From the NCBI GenBank assembly GCA_020633315.1, contig JACKDV010000014.1:62001-126000 (forward strand): a stretch of 64,000 nucleotides of DNA, given 5' to 3'. Of this stretch, positions 1 to 10,515 are shown in pieces (the first letter of the stretch is position 1; the number at the start of each line of letters is the position of its first letter). The DNA is from Myxococcales bacterium. Lineage in GTDB: Bacteria > Myxococcota_A > Polyangia > Nannocystales > Nannocystaceae. A model generated the notes under the pieces. It had not been told where the DNA came from. It was given only the letters and a program-made list of their open reading frames with translations, and searched no databases. The position numbers were made by a program, and so were the translations under genes.

Positions 1-258
1 CCCCTCCGTAGAGCACCGGGCGAGTACCCAGGGTCTTGCCGATGCGCTCCGCGCGCCCGCGCGCCTCGCCGAGGGGCTGGCGTGCCCCAGCTCGGAGATG
101 TCCACATGGAACAACCAAAACGGCTGCTCGCCGATGAGCTGGTCGATCTCGTCGAACAGGGCGTGGATGGCGTCACCGTCGAAGTCGCCCGCCATCGTGA
201 TGCGAATCAGGTACGGCGGCTCGTGCTCGAGCGGGAAGGGATGCGCGGAGGTCGACAC
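1..258 (-). CDS. Partial STAS/SpoIIAA-like protein, probably frameshifted
   Basis: The gene runs off the left edge. A GTG at 258 with an AGGAG-type site about 12 bases upstream opens MSTSAHPFPLEHEPPYLIR, followed by a strand-helix pattern (ITMAGDFDGDAIHALFDEID) reminiscent of small STAS or SpoIIAA-like proteins. The reading frame degrades after the Leu-Gly-His-Ala-Ser-Pro stretch. If the G run at 71-74 is read one base longer, the frame continues as LGEARGRAERIGKTLG up to the edge. I infer a one-base deletion, either assembly error or real. The family assignment is weak because only about 85 residues are visible. Confidence 0.45.
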   Translation of the reverse strand, partial: MSTSAHPFPLEHEPPYLIRITMAGDFDGDAIHALFDEIDQLIGEQPFWLFHVDISELGHASPSARRAGARSASARPWVLARCSTEG

Positions 259-322
259 GGGATGGGCGCTCCTACATTGCCGAGGGGCCTCGCCCCTGTA
301 AAGCCCTCCGTCCCGGCGTGGC

Positions 323-919
323 TCAGGGCGGCAGCGCCCCACCTCGATAGCCGAAGCGCCACAGGAAGGCCGCGGTGCGGCGCTGGTGCGAGGGCTCTTG
401 GATGGGGAAGTCGAAGGCGTCGGCGAGGCGATCGATCACGTTGAACGCGAAGCACACGTACATCGCCTCTTGGATCGCACGCTCGTCCAGCCCGGCTTCC
501 ATCGCGGCGTCGATGTCCTCGGGGCCGAGCTCCTCGGGACGCAGGGTGAGCTTGTGCACGATGTCGAGGGCGGCCTTCAGCCGGGGCGGGATGTCGGCCG
601 CTCGATGGTCCTCGAGGGCAGCGGCGACGGTCTGGGCATCGATGCCGGACACCGCAACTGCGGTGTGGTGGACCGTTCAGTACTCGCAACGGTTCTGCCG
701 CGAGACGAAGGCGCACATCAGCTCGGTCTCGCCCGCGGTCCATCGCGTGGCCCCGCGCATGGCCTCCTGGAGGGCGATGGCCATCGAGCGCCCGAAGAAG
801 CGCGGCCGGTAGCTCAGGGTGAGGATCGGGCCCGGGATGGGGTCGATGAAGCGCCGCATGACCCACAGCAGGGCCTTCTGCTTGCGGGTGTGACCGTGCT
901 CGAGGATGCGTAGCCTCAT
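323..919 (-). CDS. AhpD-like selenoprotein (CMD/alkylhydroperoxidase family), UGA decoded as Sec
   Basis: Read through the UGA at 677-679, this gives a 198-residue protein of the carboxymuconolactone decarboxylase/AhpD superfamily. These are all-helical redox enzymes that reduce peroxides through a Cys pair and a His relay. The motif reads N-R-C78-E-Y-U81-T-V-H-H85. The spacing C-x-x-U-x-x-x-H matches the C-x-x-C-x-x-x-H active site of AhpD, and Glu66 lies 12 residues before Cys78, as the catalytic Glu does in AhpD. The frame is identical on both sides of the UGA and the downstream half (HRAADIPPRLKAALDIVHKL) is family-like. A hairpin fitting the bacterial SECIS rules follows directly. The ATG at 919 overlaps the upstream partner's stop as ATGA. 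Members of this family with CxxU are known in other bacteria. A nonsense mutation cannot be excluded, and no selA, selB or selC lies in the window. Confidence 0.82.
627..679 (-). promoter_or_regulatory. Bacterial SECIS-like element behind the in-frame UGA
   Basis: In the transcript the UGA is followed by 11 bases and then a perfect 6-bp stem CACCGC/GCGGUG closed by the four-base loop AGUU. The loop begins 18 bases after the UGA and has G in its second position. The published consensus for bacterial SECIS asks for a G among the first two loop bases at 16-37 bases from the UGA, so both rules are met. An outer helix is also possible between ACGGUC directly after the UGA and GACCGU at 632-627, with a small GGCAUC/GAUGCC palindrome on its 3' side. 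Confidence 0.75.
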
Positions 920-1269
920 CGCCCCGCCCTCGCCGCTCGCATGACCTGCAGGCCGCGTTCGAAGCGGCCGAGGCTGGCCCCCAGCGCCGCGGCCACGACG
1001 AGCTCGAACAGCTGGTCCTCGCCGTAGCCCGCCTCGCGCAGCCGCTCGAAGTCCTCGTCGGTGATCTTGTAGGCACAGCGCGCGACCTTGTCGACGAGCG
1101 AGAGCAGCGGCGGCGGGATCGAGCCCGCGTCCCGCTGCTCCCCGGTGATCGACGCGGCCCGATCCGCGACGGCGGCGCGACGGAGCTCGGGCGTCGTCTC
1201 GGCGGAGCCCTCCAGCGTCTCGGTGGCGAGCTGGGTCACGATCTTCGGGAGCACGGTGAGCTCGTCCAT
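916..1269 (-). CDS. CMD-like partner protein without the redox Cys pair
   Basis: This is a 117-residue protein. The stretch CAYKITDEDFERLREAGY followed by a helix with VVAAALGAS resembles the C-terminal half of carboxymuconolactone decarboxylase/peroxidase-related proteins, but there is no CxxC. Its stop overlaps the start of the selenoprotein gene (ATGA), so the two are translationally coupled and may form a mixed complex; that is inference. I chose the ATG at 1269 because AGGTG lies about 7 bases upstream. A GTG at 1278 would place the start inside that Shine-Dalgarno sequence. Confidence 0.75.
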   Translation of the reverse strand: MDELTVLPKIVTQLATETLEGSAETTPELRRAAVADRAASITGEQRDAGSIPPPLLSLVDKVARCAYKITDEDFERLREAGYGEDQLFELVVAAALGASLGRFERGLQVMRAARAGR

Positions 1270-1322
1270 CGCGATCACCTACCGCCCATCGCCGGCGCGG
1301 GGAGCATCCCCGCCGGCTCGAG

Positions 1323-1811
1323 CTACCCCGCGACCACGCAGAGGCCGACGTCGGCGTAGCACAGCGAGCTGTCGCTGGCGTAGGGAGAGCAGCTCGTGCC
1401 CCCGGGGCACTGCGGCGCTCCCAGGTCGCACAGCGCCACGCAGCACCCCGTCCCGCCCTGGCAGTCGGGCAGGCTCACCGGCGCACAGACCAGGCCCGGC
1501 GAGCAGCTCAGGACGCCGCTGCAGGGCCCCCTCGTCGAGCTCCTCGGTGCCGGGCGGCACCGGCGTGCAGGCGAAGCCGCCGTCGGAGGGCACGCACTTG
1601 TCCCCGCCCGCGCACGAGGGCGCGAGGGGATCGCAGGCCGGCGCCACGAAGCACTCGCCCCCGTCGCGGCCCCGGCCGTGCCCGCGCCCGTGTCGGCGGC
1701 CGAGGTGGGCGAGGGACCGTCCTCTCCGGTGTCGTCGGTCACGGGGCATGCGGTCGAGCCGAGCGAGCCGAGCAACGCGGCGAGGGCCAACAGCGGGCGG
1801 GAGGGGCTCAT
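1323..1811 (-). pseudogene. Cys-rich lipoprotein interrupted by two compensating frameshifts
   Basis: The N-terminus MSPSRPLLALAALLGSLGS followed by T-A-C is a lipoprotein signal peptide, with GAGAGG about 9 bases before the ATG at 1811. After a Ser/Thr/Gly/Asp spacer the coding frame jumps near 1660-1668 into a sequence with GECFVAPACDPLAPSC and GGDKCVPSDGGFACTPV. It then jumps back near 1526-1530 into CSGVLSCSPGLVCAPV and a Cys-rich tail ending at 1323. All three parts belong to one recognisable family of Cys-rich myxobacterial lipoproteins. Both jumps sit at runs of G on the coding strand: one base short at the first, one long at the second. The gene is therefore either intact in the organism and misassembled here, or truly broken. 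Confidence 0.6.
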
Positions 1812-1941
1812 GGCCGCCATCCTCTCAGACCGCGGCCCATCAGCCAATGAAATCAACACCTTGCCCCATGGGCGTTGCTCCCTGCTACCGTCCGCCCACG
1901 GCACGCCCCAAGCGGCGGGCCCACGAGGAGAAGGTCCGAAG

Positions 1942-3129
<1,188 letters not shown>

Positions 3130-3387
3130 ACGACGACGCGAGATCCCGGACGGGGGGCCACGCCTCCCGGCGTGATCCCCCGCGCCGCGCATGGACCCGG
3201 CCGCCCTCGACGCTCGACGAGCGCCAGCGAGAGACGGTCCAGCACGGCACGAACGCGTGTTTCCGCGGCAGGGGCTCCCCGGCCGGCCGGCTCCGATCGA
3301 GCCTCGCCGCGCGCGGGCCCCATGCTCGGGCTCGGCGTGGCAGGATCTCGGGGTCAGCGTGACCGGCGGATCCAAGATCGACGACGC

Positions 3388-5232
3388 GTGGAACGACTCC
3401 TGCTCGGAGACGACGAGCCGTCGTCGCCCACCCGGCCCTCGCCTCCGCGAGTCGCCGCGCCCACCGTGCCTCGGGTGGCGCCGCCTCCCGGGCGCTCGAG
3501 CGCGCCGGCCTCCGTGCCCACGGTACCCTCGGTGGCAGGCCCGCGCGCTCCGGCGGTGGGCCCCGTGCCCGGCGTGCGCCCGGCGGTCCCCGTCGTGTCG
3601 CCTCCGCCGGCGGTGGCCAAGCCGCCCGACGCCACCCCGGCGCCGCGCAAGTTCTCGCTGCCGCCGCTGGGCCGTGATCGAGCCGCGCCCGCCGTGAGCC
3701 GCGAAGCAGGGGTCGAGCCTCCGCGGGCCTCGTCGCGCATGGGTGCGCCGTCCTTCGTCCCGCCGTCCCGGGCTCCCTCGTCCGTGGCGCCGCCGCCCGC
3801 GGGCCTCCCCGATCTGCCGCCGCCGCCCGAGTACGCGCCGTATGCCTCCTCGGCCGAGGTGCCGCTGGAGCTGCTCGACGGGCCCGCCCCCGACGAGCTC
3901 GACGTGGACGTCGACACCAGCGGATCCAACCCTGCGATCGCGGCCCGCGACCTCGAGCCCGGCGACGAGCTCGACATCGACGTGGAGACCAGCGCCACCG
4001 CCCTGCGGGCCGAGCCCTGGCCGGTCGGCGACGAGCTCGACATCGACCTCGACACCAGCGGCTCCAGCCCCGCGATCCCGGCCCGCGAGCTCGAGGCCGG
4101 CGACGAGCTCGACATCGACGTGGAGGCCAGCGCCACCGCCCTGCCGTCCGCGCCTCGCACGGGGGAGGACGAGCTCGACATCGACCTCGACACCAGCGGC
4201 TCCAGCTCGGCAATCGCGGCGCGCGATCTCGAGGATGACGACGACGACGCCGGCATCTCCTCGGTGGAGGTCGCCAACTGGAAGGCGACCGGGCCCGTGG
4301 AGGAGGTGGTGCGCGACCGGGCCCCCACCGGGGCCAGCCCGATGGTGGCTCCGCGGCGCGCGGTCCCCTTCGCCGACGTGCTCCCGTCGACGCCGGCGCG
4401 GCCCAAGTGGCCATGGCTCGCGGGCGGGACCGCGGCCGTGATCGGGGTGGTGGCGCTGCTTCTGCTGGGCTCGGGCGACGAGCCGAAGGACGAGACGGCG
4501 AAGGCGACGGAGGTCGGCGCCACGGCGGACGCGAAGGCCCCGAAGGGTTCCGCCAAGGCCGGGCCGCAGGCGGAGGATGCCGACGAGCCGTCCGTGGCGG
4601 ATGCTGGTGCCTCCCCAGGAGCCGAGGCTGATGCTCCGCCCGAGGCCGAGGCTGGCGACGCAGCCGTGGTCGTTGCCGTCGCCGACGACGGTGATGCCAC
4701 CGACGAAGGCCCCGTGCCCGCCGTCGACGATGCCCCGTCCCCCGCTCCCACCACGCCTTCGAGCGCGGGCCCCTCTGCCGCCTATCTCGCCGCCGCGGCC
4801 GAGCACGAGGCCACCGGCAGCAGCGATTCGCTGCTCGCCATGATCCTCGCCGCCTGTGCCGACGACGACGGCGCGCTGGCCCGCGAATCCATGCGCAAGC
4901 TCAAGGGCAAGGACCAGCGCAGCGAGGCGATCATCACCTGCCGCAAGCGGGGCGTGGACGTGCTGGCCAACGTCAAGAGCTACACCGGGCCCGAGTACCT
5001 GCGCCGAGCCCAGCGGGCGATGGAGGCCGGGGACGCGGCCAAGGCCCTCGAGCTGGCGCGGGCCAGCAACAAGGTGGAGCGCAGCGGAGGGGCCACGTCG
5101 CTGATGACCCTGGCGGCGTGCATCCTGGGCGACGCCGAGGAGGCCCGGCGCATGCTGCCTCACGTGCCCAAGAAGCGGCGCCCCGAGGTGATCGAGCAGT
5201 GCACGGCCAAGGGCATCGCGCTCGGGTCCTAG
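3388..5232 (+). CDS. Single-pass membrane protein with acidic tandem repeats, unknown function
   Basis: This protein has about 614 residues if the GTG at 3388 is used. An ATG at 3322 is in frame but the codons before 3388 lack the strong third-position GC of the gene. Residues 1-160 are rich in Pro, Ala and Ser. Residues about 168-283 hold DELDIDVD/DELDIDLDTSG repeats. One membrane helix (WLAGGTAAVIGVVALLLL) lies near 340-360, followed by an Ala/Asp/Glu-rich linker. A helical C-terminal domain (about 455-614) has paired Cys and a TPR-like look (EYLRRAQRAMEAGDAAKALELA). The long N-terminal part is probably cytoplasmic and the C-terminal domain periplasmic. It sits between the two carboxyspermidine genes with only 44 bases to the decarboxylase, so co-transcription is likely. 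No family recognised. Confidence 0.8.
   Translation: MERLLLGDDEPSSPTRPSPPRVAAPTVPRVAPPPGRSSAPASVPTVPSVAGPRAPAVGPVPGVRPAVPVVSPPPAVAKPPDATPAPRKFSLPPLGRDRAAPAVSREAGVEPPRASSRMGAPSFVPPSRAPSSVAPPPAGLPDLPPPPEYAPYASSAEVPLELLDGPAPDELDVDVDTSGSNPAIAARDLEPGDELDIDVETSATALRAEPWPVGDELDIDLDTSGSSPAIPARELEAGDELDIDVEASATALPSAPRTGEDELDIDLDTSGSSSAIAARDLEDDDDDAGISSVEVANWKATGPVEEVVRDRAPTGASPMVAPRRAVPFADVLPSTPARPKWPWLAGGTAAVIGVVALLLLGSGDEPKDETAKATEVGATADAKAPKGSAKAGPQAEDADEPSVADAGASPGAEADAPPEAEAGDAAVVVAVADDGDATDEGPVPAVDDAPSPAPTTPSSAGPSAAYLAAAAEHEATGSSDSLLAMILAACADDDGALARESMRKLKGKDQRSEAIITCRKRGVDVLANVKSYTGPEYLRRAQRAMEAGDAAKALELARASNKVERSGGATSLMTLAACILGDAEEARRMLPHVPKKRRPEVIEQCTAKGIALGS
3892..4236 (+). repeat. In-gene tandem repeat, 138-base period (72+66)
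   Basis: Blocks beginning GACGAGCTCGAC start at 3892, 3964, 4030, 4102 and 4168, so the spacing alternates 72, 66, 72, 66. The true unit is therefore 138 bases (46 residues), present about two and a half times. It alternates a DTSGS-x-PAI-x-AR half with a (T/A)SATAL half. The repeats are highly similar at DNA level, indicating recent duplication. Confidence 0.85.
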
Positions 5233-5276
5233 CCTGCGGTGCACGGCTCGATCGCCCGTACTATCCTCGCCCCGCC

Positions 5277-6461
<1,185 letters not shown>

Positions 6462-6531
6462 GCGGCGCCACGCCCCGCACTATGCAAACGCTGCGGGGCG
6501 CAGCAACCGGGTTGGCGCCCGGGCGCCTCGC

Positions 6532-7356
6532 TCACTGTTGGCGAGCCCACGCTTCGATCAGCGTCAGCTCCTCGTCGGTGAGCATCTCCGGCCCGAAGGG
6601 CGGCATGAAGTCGCGCCGCTCCGAGGGATCCACGGCAACGCCCATGTCGTTGACCACGTGCCCGGCGCGGACGTAGGCGATGAACTCGGGCAGCGTGTTC
6701 ACGTTGCCCGAGGTGAGGAAGGGCAGGTTGTGATAGGCAGACACGTAGTCCACGTCGGTGCCGCCGGTCATGCCGTGGCAGAACGAGCAGTAGTCGGCGA
6801 ACAGGTCCTGCCCCGTGGTGGGCTGCGGGAAGCTGTCGAGCCACGCGACGATCTCGTCGAGCACCTCGTCGGAGACCTCCTCGGGCGTGAATGCGGGCAT
6901 CGTCCCCGGGTGTCCGACCAGCTCCCCCGCCGCATTGAGCGTGGTGTTGTCGTCCCCGTTGCGGACCAGATACGCGGCCAGATCGGGGTGGGGATGGAGG
7001 ATCTCGGGCCCCACGTCGGTGCCCATGCTGATCCCCTGGCCCATGTTGCCGTGGCAGGGCAGGCACAGCTCGCCGTAGACCTGGGCGTACTCGGGCACGC
7101 CGCCGCTGCTGCCATCGTCCGAGGTGGGCAGCTCCCCCGTGTCCGTGCCCTCGCCCGGGCCCGTGCTCGACATCGAGCCGGTACCGTCGTCGGTCTGCGG
7201 GGTCACGCCACCGGAGGTCGAGGAGCCGTCCATGGTGCCACCATCGGGGTCCGTGGTCATGGAGCTGGGGTCCCCGTCCGAGGGGCAGCCCAGGGTGCAT
7301 GCGAGGAGGATTGGCCCAAGCCAAGCGAGGGAATCGAAGGAGCGAATCGAGCTCAT
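6532..7356 (-). CDS. Diheme cytochrome c lipoprotein
   Basis: A 274-residue exported protein. The signal peptide ends in a lipobox (LLACTLGC) and is followed by about 60 residues of Ser/Thr/Gly/Asp spacer. Two c-type heme sites follow: CLPCH in a first cytochrome domain (YGELCLPCHGNMGQG) and CSFCH in a second (LFADYCSFCHGMTGG). Methionines such as those in GTMPAF and DFMPPFG are in the usual place for axial ligands. The overall form is two mono-heme class I domains in tandem, anchored to a membrane and carrying electrons in the periplasm. The partner is not evident from the neighbourhood. Confidence 0.9.
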   Translation of the reverse strand: MSSIRSFDSLAWLGPILLACTLGCPSDGDPSSMTTDPDGGTMDGSSTSGGVTPQTDDGTGSMSSTGPGEGTDTGELPTSDDGSSGGVPEYAQVYGELCLPCHGNMGQGISMGTDVGPEILHPHPDLAAYLVRNGDDNTTLNAAGELVGHPGTMPAFTPEEVSDEVLDEIVAWLDSFPQPTTGQDLFADYCSFCHGMTGGTDVDYVSAYHNLPFLTSGNVNTLPEFIAYVRAGHVVNDMGVAVDPSERRDFMPPFGPEMLTDEELTLIEAWARQQ

Positions 7357-7878
7357 GAGGGGCGGGACTGCAAGCAGCGTGCCCAAAGGCGTTGGGACGG
7401 GTGCCCGGCCTGCTGCGAGGGCTCCGCGAGAGCCAAGCCATCCGCACCCGCAAGGCTCAGCCTCATCGTCCGAAGTGCCAGCCGAGCAGGAACCTGCGTC
7501 CAGGCCCGTGACCCGTGCGCCATCGTGGAAGGCGCTGACGTCCCTGGAGTACGCCTCGATGTTGAGCGCAACCTCTCTGCCGAGAAACAGCCCTCGCCCC
7601 CCCCCACCCCCAGCCCTCGCACCGAGGTCGAAGTTGAACCCGCCGGTCGTGAAGCGGACTTCGGTCACGTCGTCGGTACGACGGGAGCGGCCGACAAGGA
7701 GGCCGAGGACGTGGCCGCGGCGCGGGCCCACGAGCTCCGCAACCGGGCGTCCTGGGCCGCCCACGAGCTGGCCCAGGAGATCCGTGAGGGCGGGCGCAGG
7801 GCGCTGCGTCGCGATGCCGAGGCACGAACCGGGCGCGATCGATCGGTTTTCGCTGCCTTCGCCCGTCCCTTCGCCCGC
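7357..7878. other. 522-base gap without an intact gene
   Basis: The stretch between the cytochrome start and the end of the beta-propeller gene holds only the beta-barrel remnant at 7463-7668. A plus-strand frame at about 7683-7880 also reads like protein (AEDVAAARAHELRNRAS, then ELAQEIREGG). It has no credible start and runs into the neighbouring gene, so it may be another relic. The piece 7357-7462 shows nothing recognisable. Confidence 0.5.
7463..7668 (-). pseudogene. 3' remnant of an outer-membrane beta-barrel-like protein
   Basis: In one frame the minus strand reads TEVRFTTGGFNFDLGARAG, then GLFLGREVALNIEAYSRDVS and a segment ending in GLDAG. This has the alternating pattern of barrel strands. 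After one missing base near 7498 it continues as FLLGWHFGR and a stop, a plausible barrel terminus. No upstream part of the gene is present. Together these suggest a truncated, frameshifted relic; the frameshift alone could be an assembly error. Confidence 0.45.
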
Positions 7879-9387
7879 CTACTGCGCCAGGCGGGCCACG
7901 TAGATGTCGGGACCATCGACCCCGAGGTTGCGCTCGCCTACCACCCACACCCGCTGGTTGGGCGCGATGGTCACGTCGCGACCCACCCCGTTGGCGCCGC
8001 CGAGGCTGGGGATCACGGTCGACCACTTGAGGTTGCCGTCGGGGTCGTGCTTGCGCACGAACAGATCGCCGATGCCCGCCGTCACCGCCTGCCCGGTGGT
8101 CACGATGTCACCCGCGTCGTCGACCGCCACGCCCAGGGCCTGCGCCCCCTCGCTGGTGTCGCCCGGCCAGGCCTCCGTCCACAGCTCGTTGCCGTCGGGA
8201 TCGTACTTGCGCATCCACAGGGTGTTGGGCACGACCATCTGCTGCTCGAGGCCGGCCACCACGATGGTGTCGTCGGGGCCCACGGCCACCGCGTTGGCCC
8301 AGTCGTCGAGCCCCTCGGGGCCCGCGTAGCCCTGCGTCCACAGCACGCCGCCGGCGGGATCGTACTTGCGCACCCACACGTTGCGCCCGGCTCCGCTCAC
8401 CGACTCCCAGCCCGCCACGATCACGTTGCCGGCACCGTCGGTCGCCACGCCGCGCGCCTGATCCTGCCCGGTGTTGATCGGCCCGCCGTAGGTCTGGGTC
8501 CAGCTCACCGCCCCCGTCGGGCCGTACTTGCGCACGAACACGTCGTTGTGCGCGATGTTGGAGACGCCGTCGAAGTAGTGGACGGTGTGGTGCCCGGCCA
8601 CGATGGCGTTGCCCATGGCATCGACCGCGATCGCATGCCCCACGTCGCCACCGTTGGCGGGACCGTTGTAGACGTCGGCCCAGCTCTGGTTGCCGGCGTC
8701 GTCGTAGCTGCGCACGAACAGATCGGCGCCCAGGTAGCCGGACACGGTGGTCCCGCTCGAGCGCGCCGCCACGCCGCGCACCCCGTCGGAGGCCCCCGCG
8801 TCCACGACCAGGGTGAAGCCCAGGGAGTCGTCGGGCCCGTACCGGCGGAGCCAGGCATCGGTGGTGGCCTGGGCGATCTCGCCGCCCACGTAGGCGTTGC
8901 CCATGGAGTCCACGCCCACCCCGAAGGCGCGATCGGTGCCCATCATGCTCGCCTGCGAGTGCTCGAACAGCACCGAGCCCGAGACGGTGCAGTCGGTGTT
9001 GCAGCCGTCGGCATCGACGGGGTTGGCGTCGTCACAGGCCTCGGGCGGCTGCACCTCGCCGTCACCACAGGTCTCGGGGATGCCGGTGGTCTCGCTAGTC
9101 TCCTCGCCCGAGCTGCTGTCGTCCCCGGTCGCGGTGGGACCATCGGTGGTCGGCCCGTTGCCGGTGCTCCCGGTGTCGAGCGGGCCGCCGCTGCTGTCCA
9201 TGGCGCCGGTGGAGCCCGCCGTGGCCACGCCGCTCTCCCCCATGCTTCCATCGTCTCCGCCGTCGCCCGGACAGCCTGCGATCAGCAGGGCGATCGCGAT
9301 CGGATGGAGTCGACGCAGGGAGCCCGTGGGTGCCTCGAGGAGCCGCAGGAGCTCGGGGCGCGAGGTCGGATCGAACATCGCGACCAT
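7879..9387 (-). CDS. Beta-propeller lipoprotein with Myxococcus Cys-rich repeat
   Basis: A 502-residue secreted lipoprotein. The lipobox is AIALLIAGC near residue 39, followed by a long Gly/Ser/Thr spacer. A DUF4215/Myxococcus Cys-rich repeat comes next (CGDGEVQPPEACDDANP, then DADGCNTDC). The rest (about 150-502) is a repeated blade pattern with the core DxxGNxxVxG and FVRKYGPTGAVSWTQTYGG-like lines, as in SBBP-type beta-propellers. Such proteins are cell-surface or secreted and mostly of unknown role. The ATG at 9387 gives a long n-region before the hydrophobic core, so a later start is possible. Confidence 0.88.
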   Translation of the reverse strand: MVAMFDPTSRPELLRLLEAPTGSLRRLHPIAIALLIAGCPGDGGDDGSMGESGVATAGSTGAMDSSGGPLDTGSTGNGPTTDGPTATGDDSSSGEETSETTGIPETCGDGEVQPPEACDDANPVDADGCNTDCTVSGSVLFEHSQASMMGTDRAFGVGVDSMGNAYVGGEIAQATTDAWLRRYGPDDSLGFTLVVDAGASDGVRGVAARSSGTTVSGYLGADLFVRSYDDAGNQSWADVYNGPANGGDVGHAIAVDAMGNAIVAGHHTVHYFDGVSNIAHNDVFVRKYGPTGAVSWTQTYGGPINTGQDQARGVATDGAGNVIVAGWESVSGAGRNVWVRKYDPAGGVLWTQGYAGPEGLDDWANAVAVGPDDTIVVAGLEQQMVVPNTLWMRKYDPDGNELWTEAWPGDTSEGAQALGVAVDDAGDIVTTGQAVTAGIGDLFVRKHDPDGNLKWSTVIPSLGGANGVGRDVTIAPNQRVWVVGERNLGVDGPDIYVARLAQ

Positions 9388-9480
9388 GATGGCACGACCG
9401 GCCCGGGATTCCGGCGCGATCGTGCGCCGCCACCTCCGAGCCGGCCCGAACCGCCCCCACCCCCCGAGGAGACCGCCCCG

Positions 9481-9705
9481 CTACGAGGTCTGCGGTGCCG
9501 TGTAGTAGGTGTGCGTCCAGGTGCCGCCCGAGTGGTACTGGCCGGGGTACTCGCTCAGCAGCATGCTGGTGGTGCCGTAGATCGAGTCCTGGATCCAGAT
9601 GGTGACCTCGGCGGGATCGTCCGCGGGGTAGCCATAGCCGGTGATGGCCATGAAGTGCGCCCCGCCCCCGTTCCACGCGACGCGGGTGCACACCGGGTCT
9701 ATTTG
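9481..9705 (-). pseudogene. C-terminal remnant of a papain-like/C39 cysteine peptidase
   Basis: The minus strand reads RVAWNGGGAHFMAITGYGY, then VTIWIQDSIYG and SGGTWTHTYYTAPQTS before a stop. This is the His-containing C-terminal half of papain-like cysteine peptidases (the GGGAHFMAITGY block with the catalytic His, then a WI-QDS-YG block). The N-terminal half with the catalytic Cys is absent. The upstream boundary coincides with the end of the methyltransferase gene, whose last bases overlap the frame. It appears to be a leftover of a deleted gene. Confidence 0.65.
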
Positions 9706-10448
9706 CGGCCCACGGCCACCAGCGCCTCGGCCCCGGGGCCGTAGGGGCGCCCGTCGAGACCACCGTAGAGCTGCACGTCGCTCAGGCCCGCCCAGTTCAT
9801 CAGCTCGCGGAGCTCGCGGCCCGAGTACAGCGTGTGCTCGAAGACGAAGCGCTGCGCTCGCTCGTCGCGGATGAGCAGCCACTCGCTGCGAGCGCGACAC
9901 CAGTCGTCGAGGATCTCCACCCGCTGGATCAGCAGCGAGCCGTCCCGCTCGCGGGTGGGCTGGCGGTTGAGGGGCAGGCGCTCGGCGAGCGCCTCCTTGC
10001 CCACCATGTGCAGCAGCACCACGCCGTCGTCGTGGATGCTCTCCACCATGTTCTTGAGCACCCGCATGTCGTCGGCCTGCACCGCGAAGTAGCCGAACGA
10101 GGTGGCGAGGTTGACCACCACGTCGAAGGCCCGCGGCTCCACGAACTTGCGCATGTCCTCGCGCACCCACTCGACCGCCACCTTGGCCTGGTCGGCGCGG
10201 GCCCGGGCCTCGTTGAGCAGGTACTCGCTGAGATCCACCCCGGTGACCTGCATGCCGGCCTGGGCCAGGGGAATCGCATGGCGACCGGGCCCGCAGCACA
10301 GATCGAGCAAGCGCCCGCCCTTCACCCCCGCGAGCTCGAGCAGCTGCTCGGCCTCCTCGAAGGCGCCCTCGAAGCGATCGGGCGAGAACATCACGGGATA
10401 GACCCGCTCCCAGAAGCCCTCGTCCTCGTCCTGGTCCTGGTCGGCCAT
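9699..10448 (-). CDS. Class I SAM-dependent methyltransferase
   Basis: A 249-residue cytoplasmic protein with the Rossmann-like methyltransferase fold. Motif I is LLDLCCGPGRHAIPLAQAG near residues 47-65, the acidic ribose contact is in VTGVDLSEYLL, and motif IV-like FDVVVNLATSFGYF follows near 110. The C-terminal half (FEHTLYSGRELRELMNWAG) resembles small-molecule methyltransferases of the UbiE/SmtA type. The substrate cannot be told, and the neighbours give no pathway context. The ATG at 10448 starts an acidic MADQDQDEDEG stretch. Confidence 0.85.
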   Translation of the reverse strand: MADQDQDEDEGFWERVYPVMFSPDRFEGAFEEAEQLLELAGVKGGRLLDLCCGPGRHAIPLAQAGMQVTGVDLSEYLLNEARARADQAKVAVEWVREDMRKFVEPRAFDVVVNLATSFGYFAVQADDMRVLKNMVESIHDDGVVLLHMVGKEALAERLPLNRQPTRERDGSLLIQRVEILDDWCRARSEWLLIRDERAQRFVFEHTLYSGRELRELMNWAGLSDVQLYGGLDGRPYGPGAEALVAVGRK

Positions 10449-10515
10449 GGCCCCGATTCTGCCACGGCTCGGGCTCGACCGCCGCCGTGGGCCCCCGCGC
10501 GGGGATTGGCCGGGC

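Noticed and set aside
677..679. UGA as a simple nonsense mutation giving two pseudogene halves
   Set aside because: It lies at the catalytic Cys position, with family-conserved sequence on both sides and a consensus SECIS behind it; selenocysteine is the simpler explanation.
3892..4236. CRISPR-like array
   Set aside because: The repeats are in frame, have no unique spacers and encode a DELDIDLD pattern within one gene.
7683..7880. Plus-strand coding frame with AEDVAAARAHELRNRAS
   Set aside because: Composition looks protein-like, but there is no start codon in a suitable place and it runs into the antisense of the beta-propeller gene; kept only as a possible relic.
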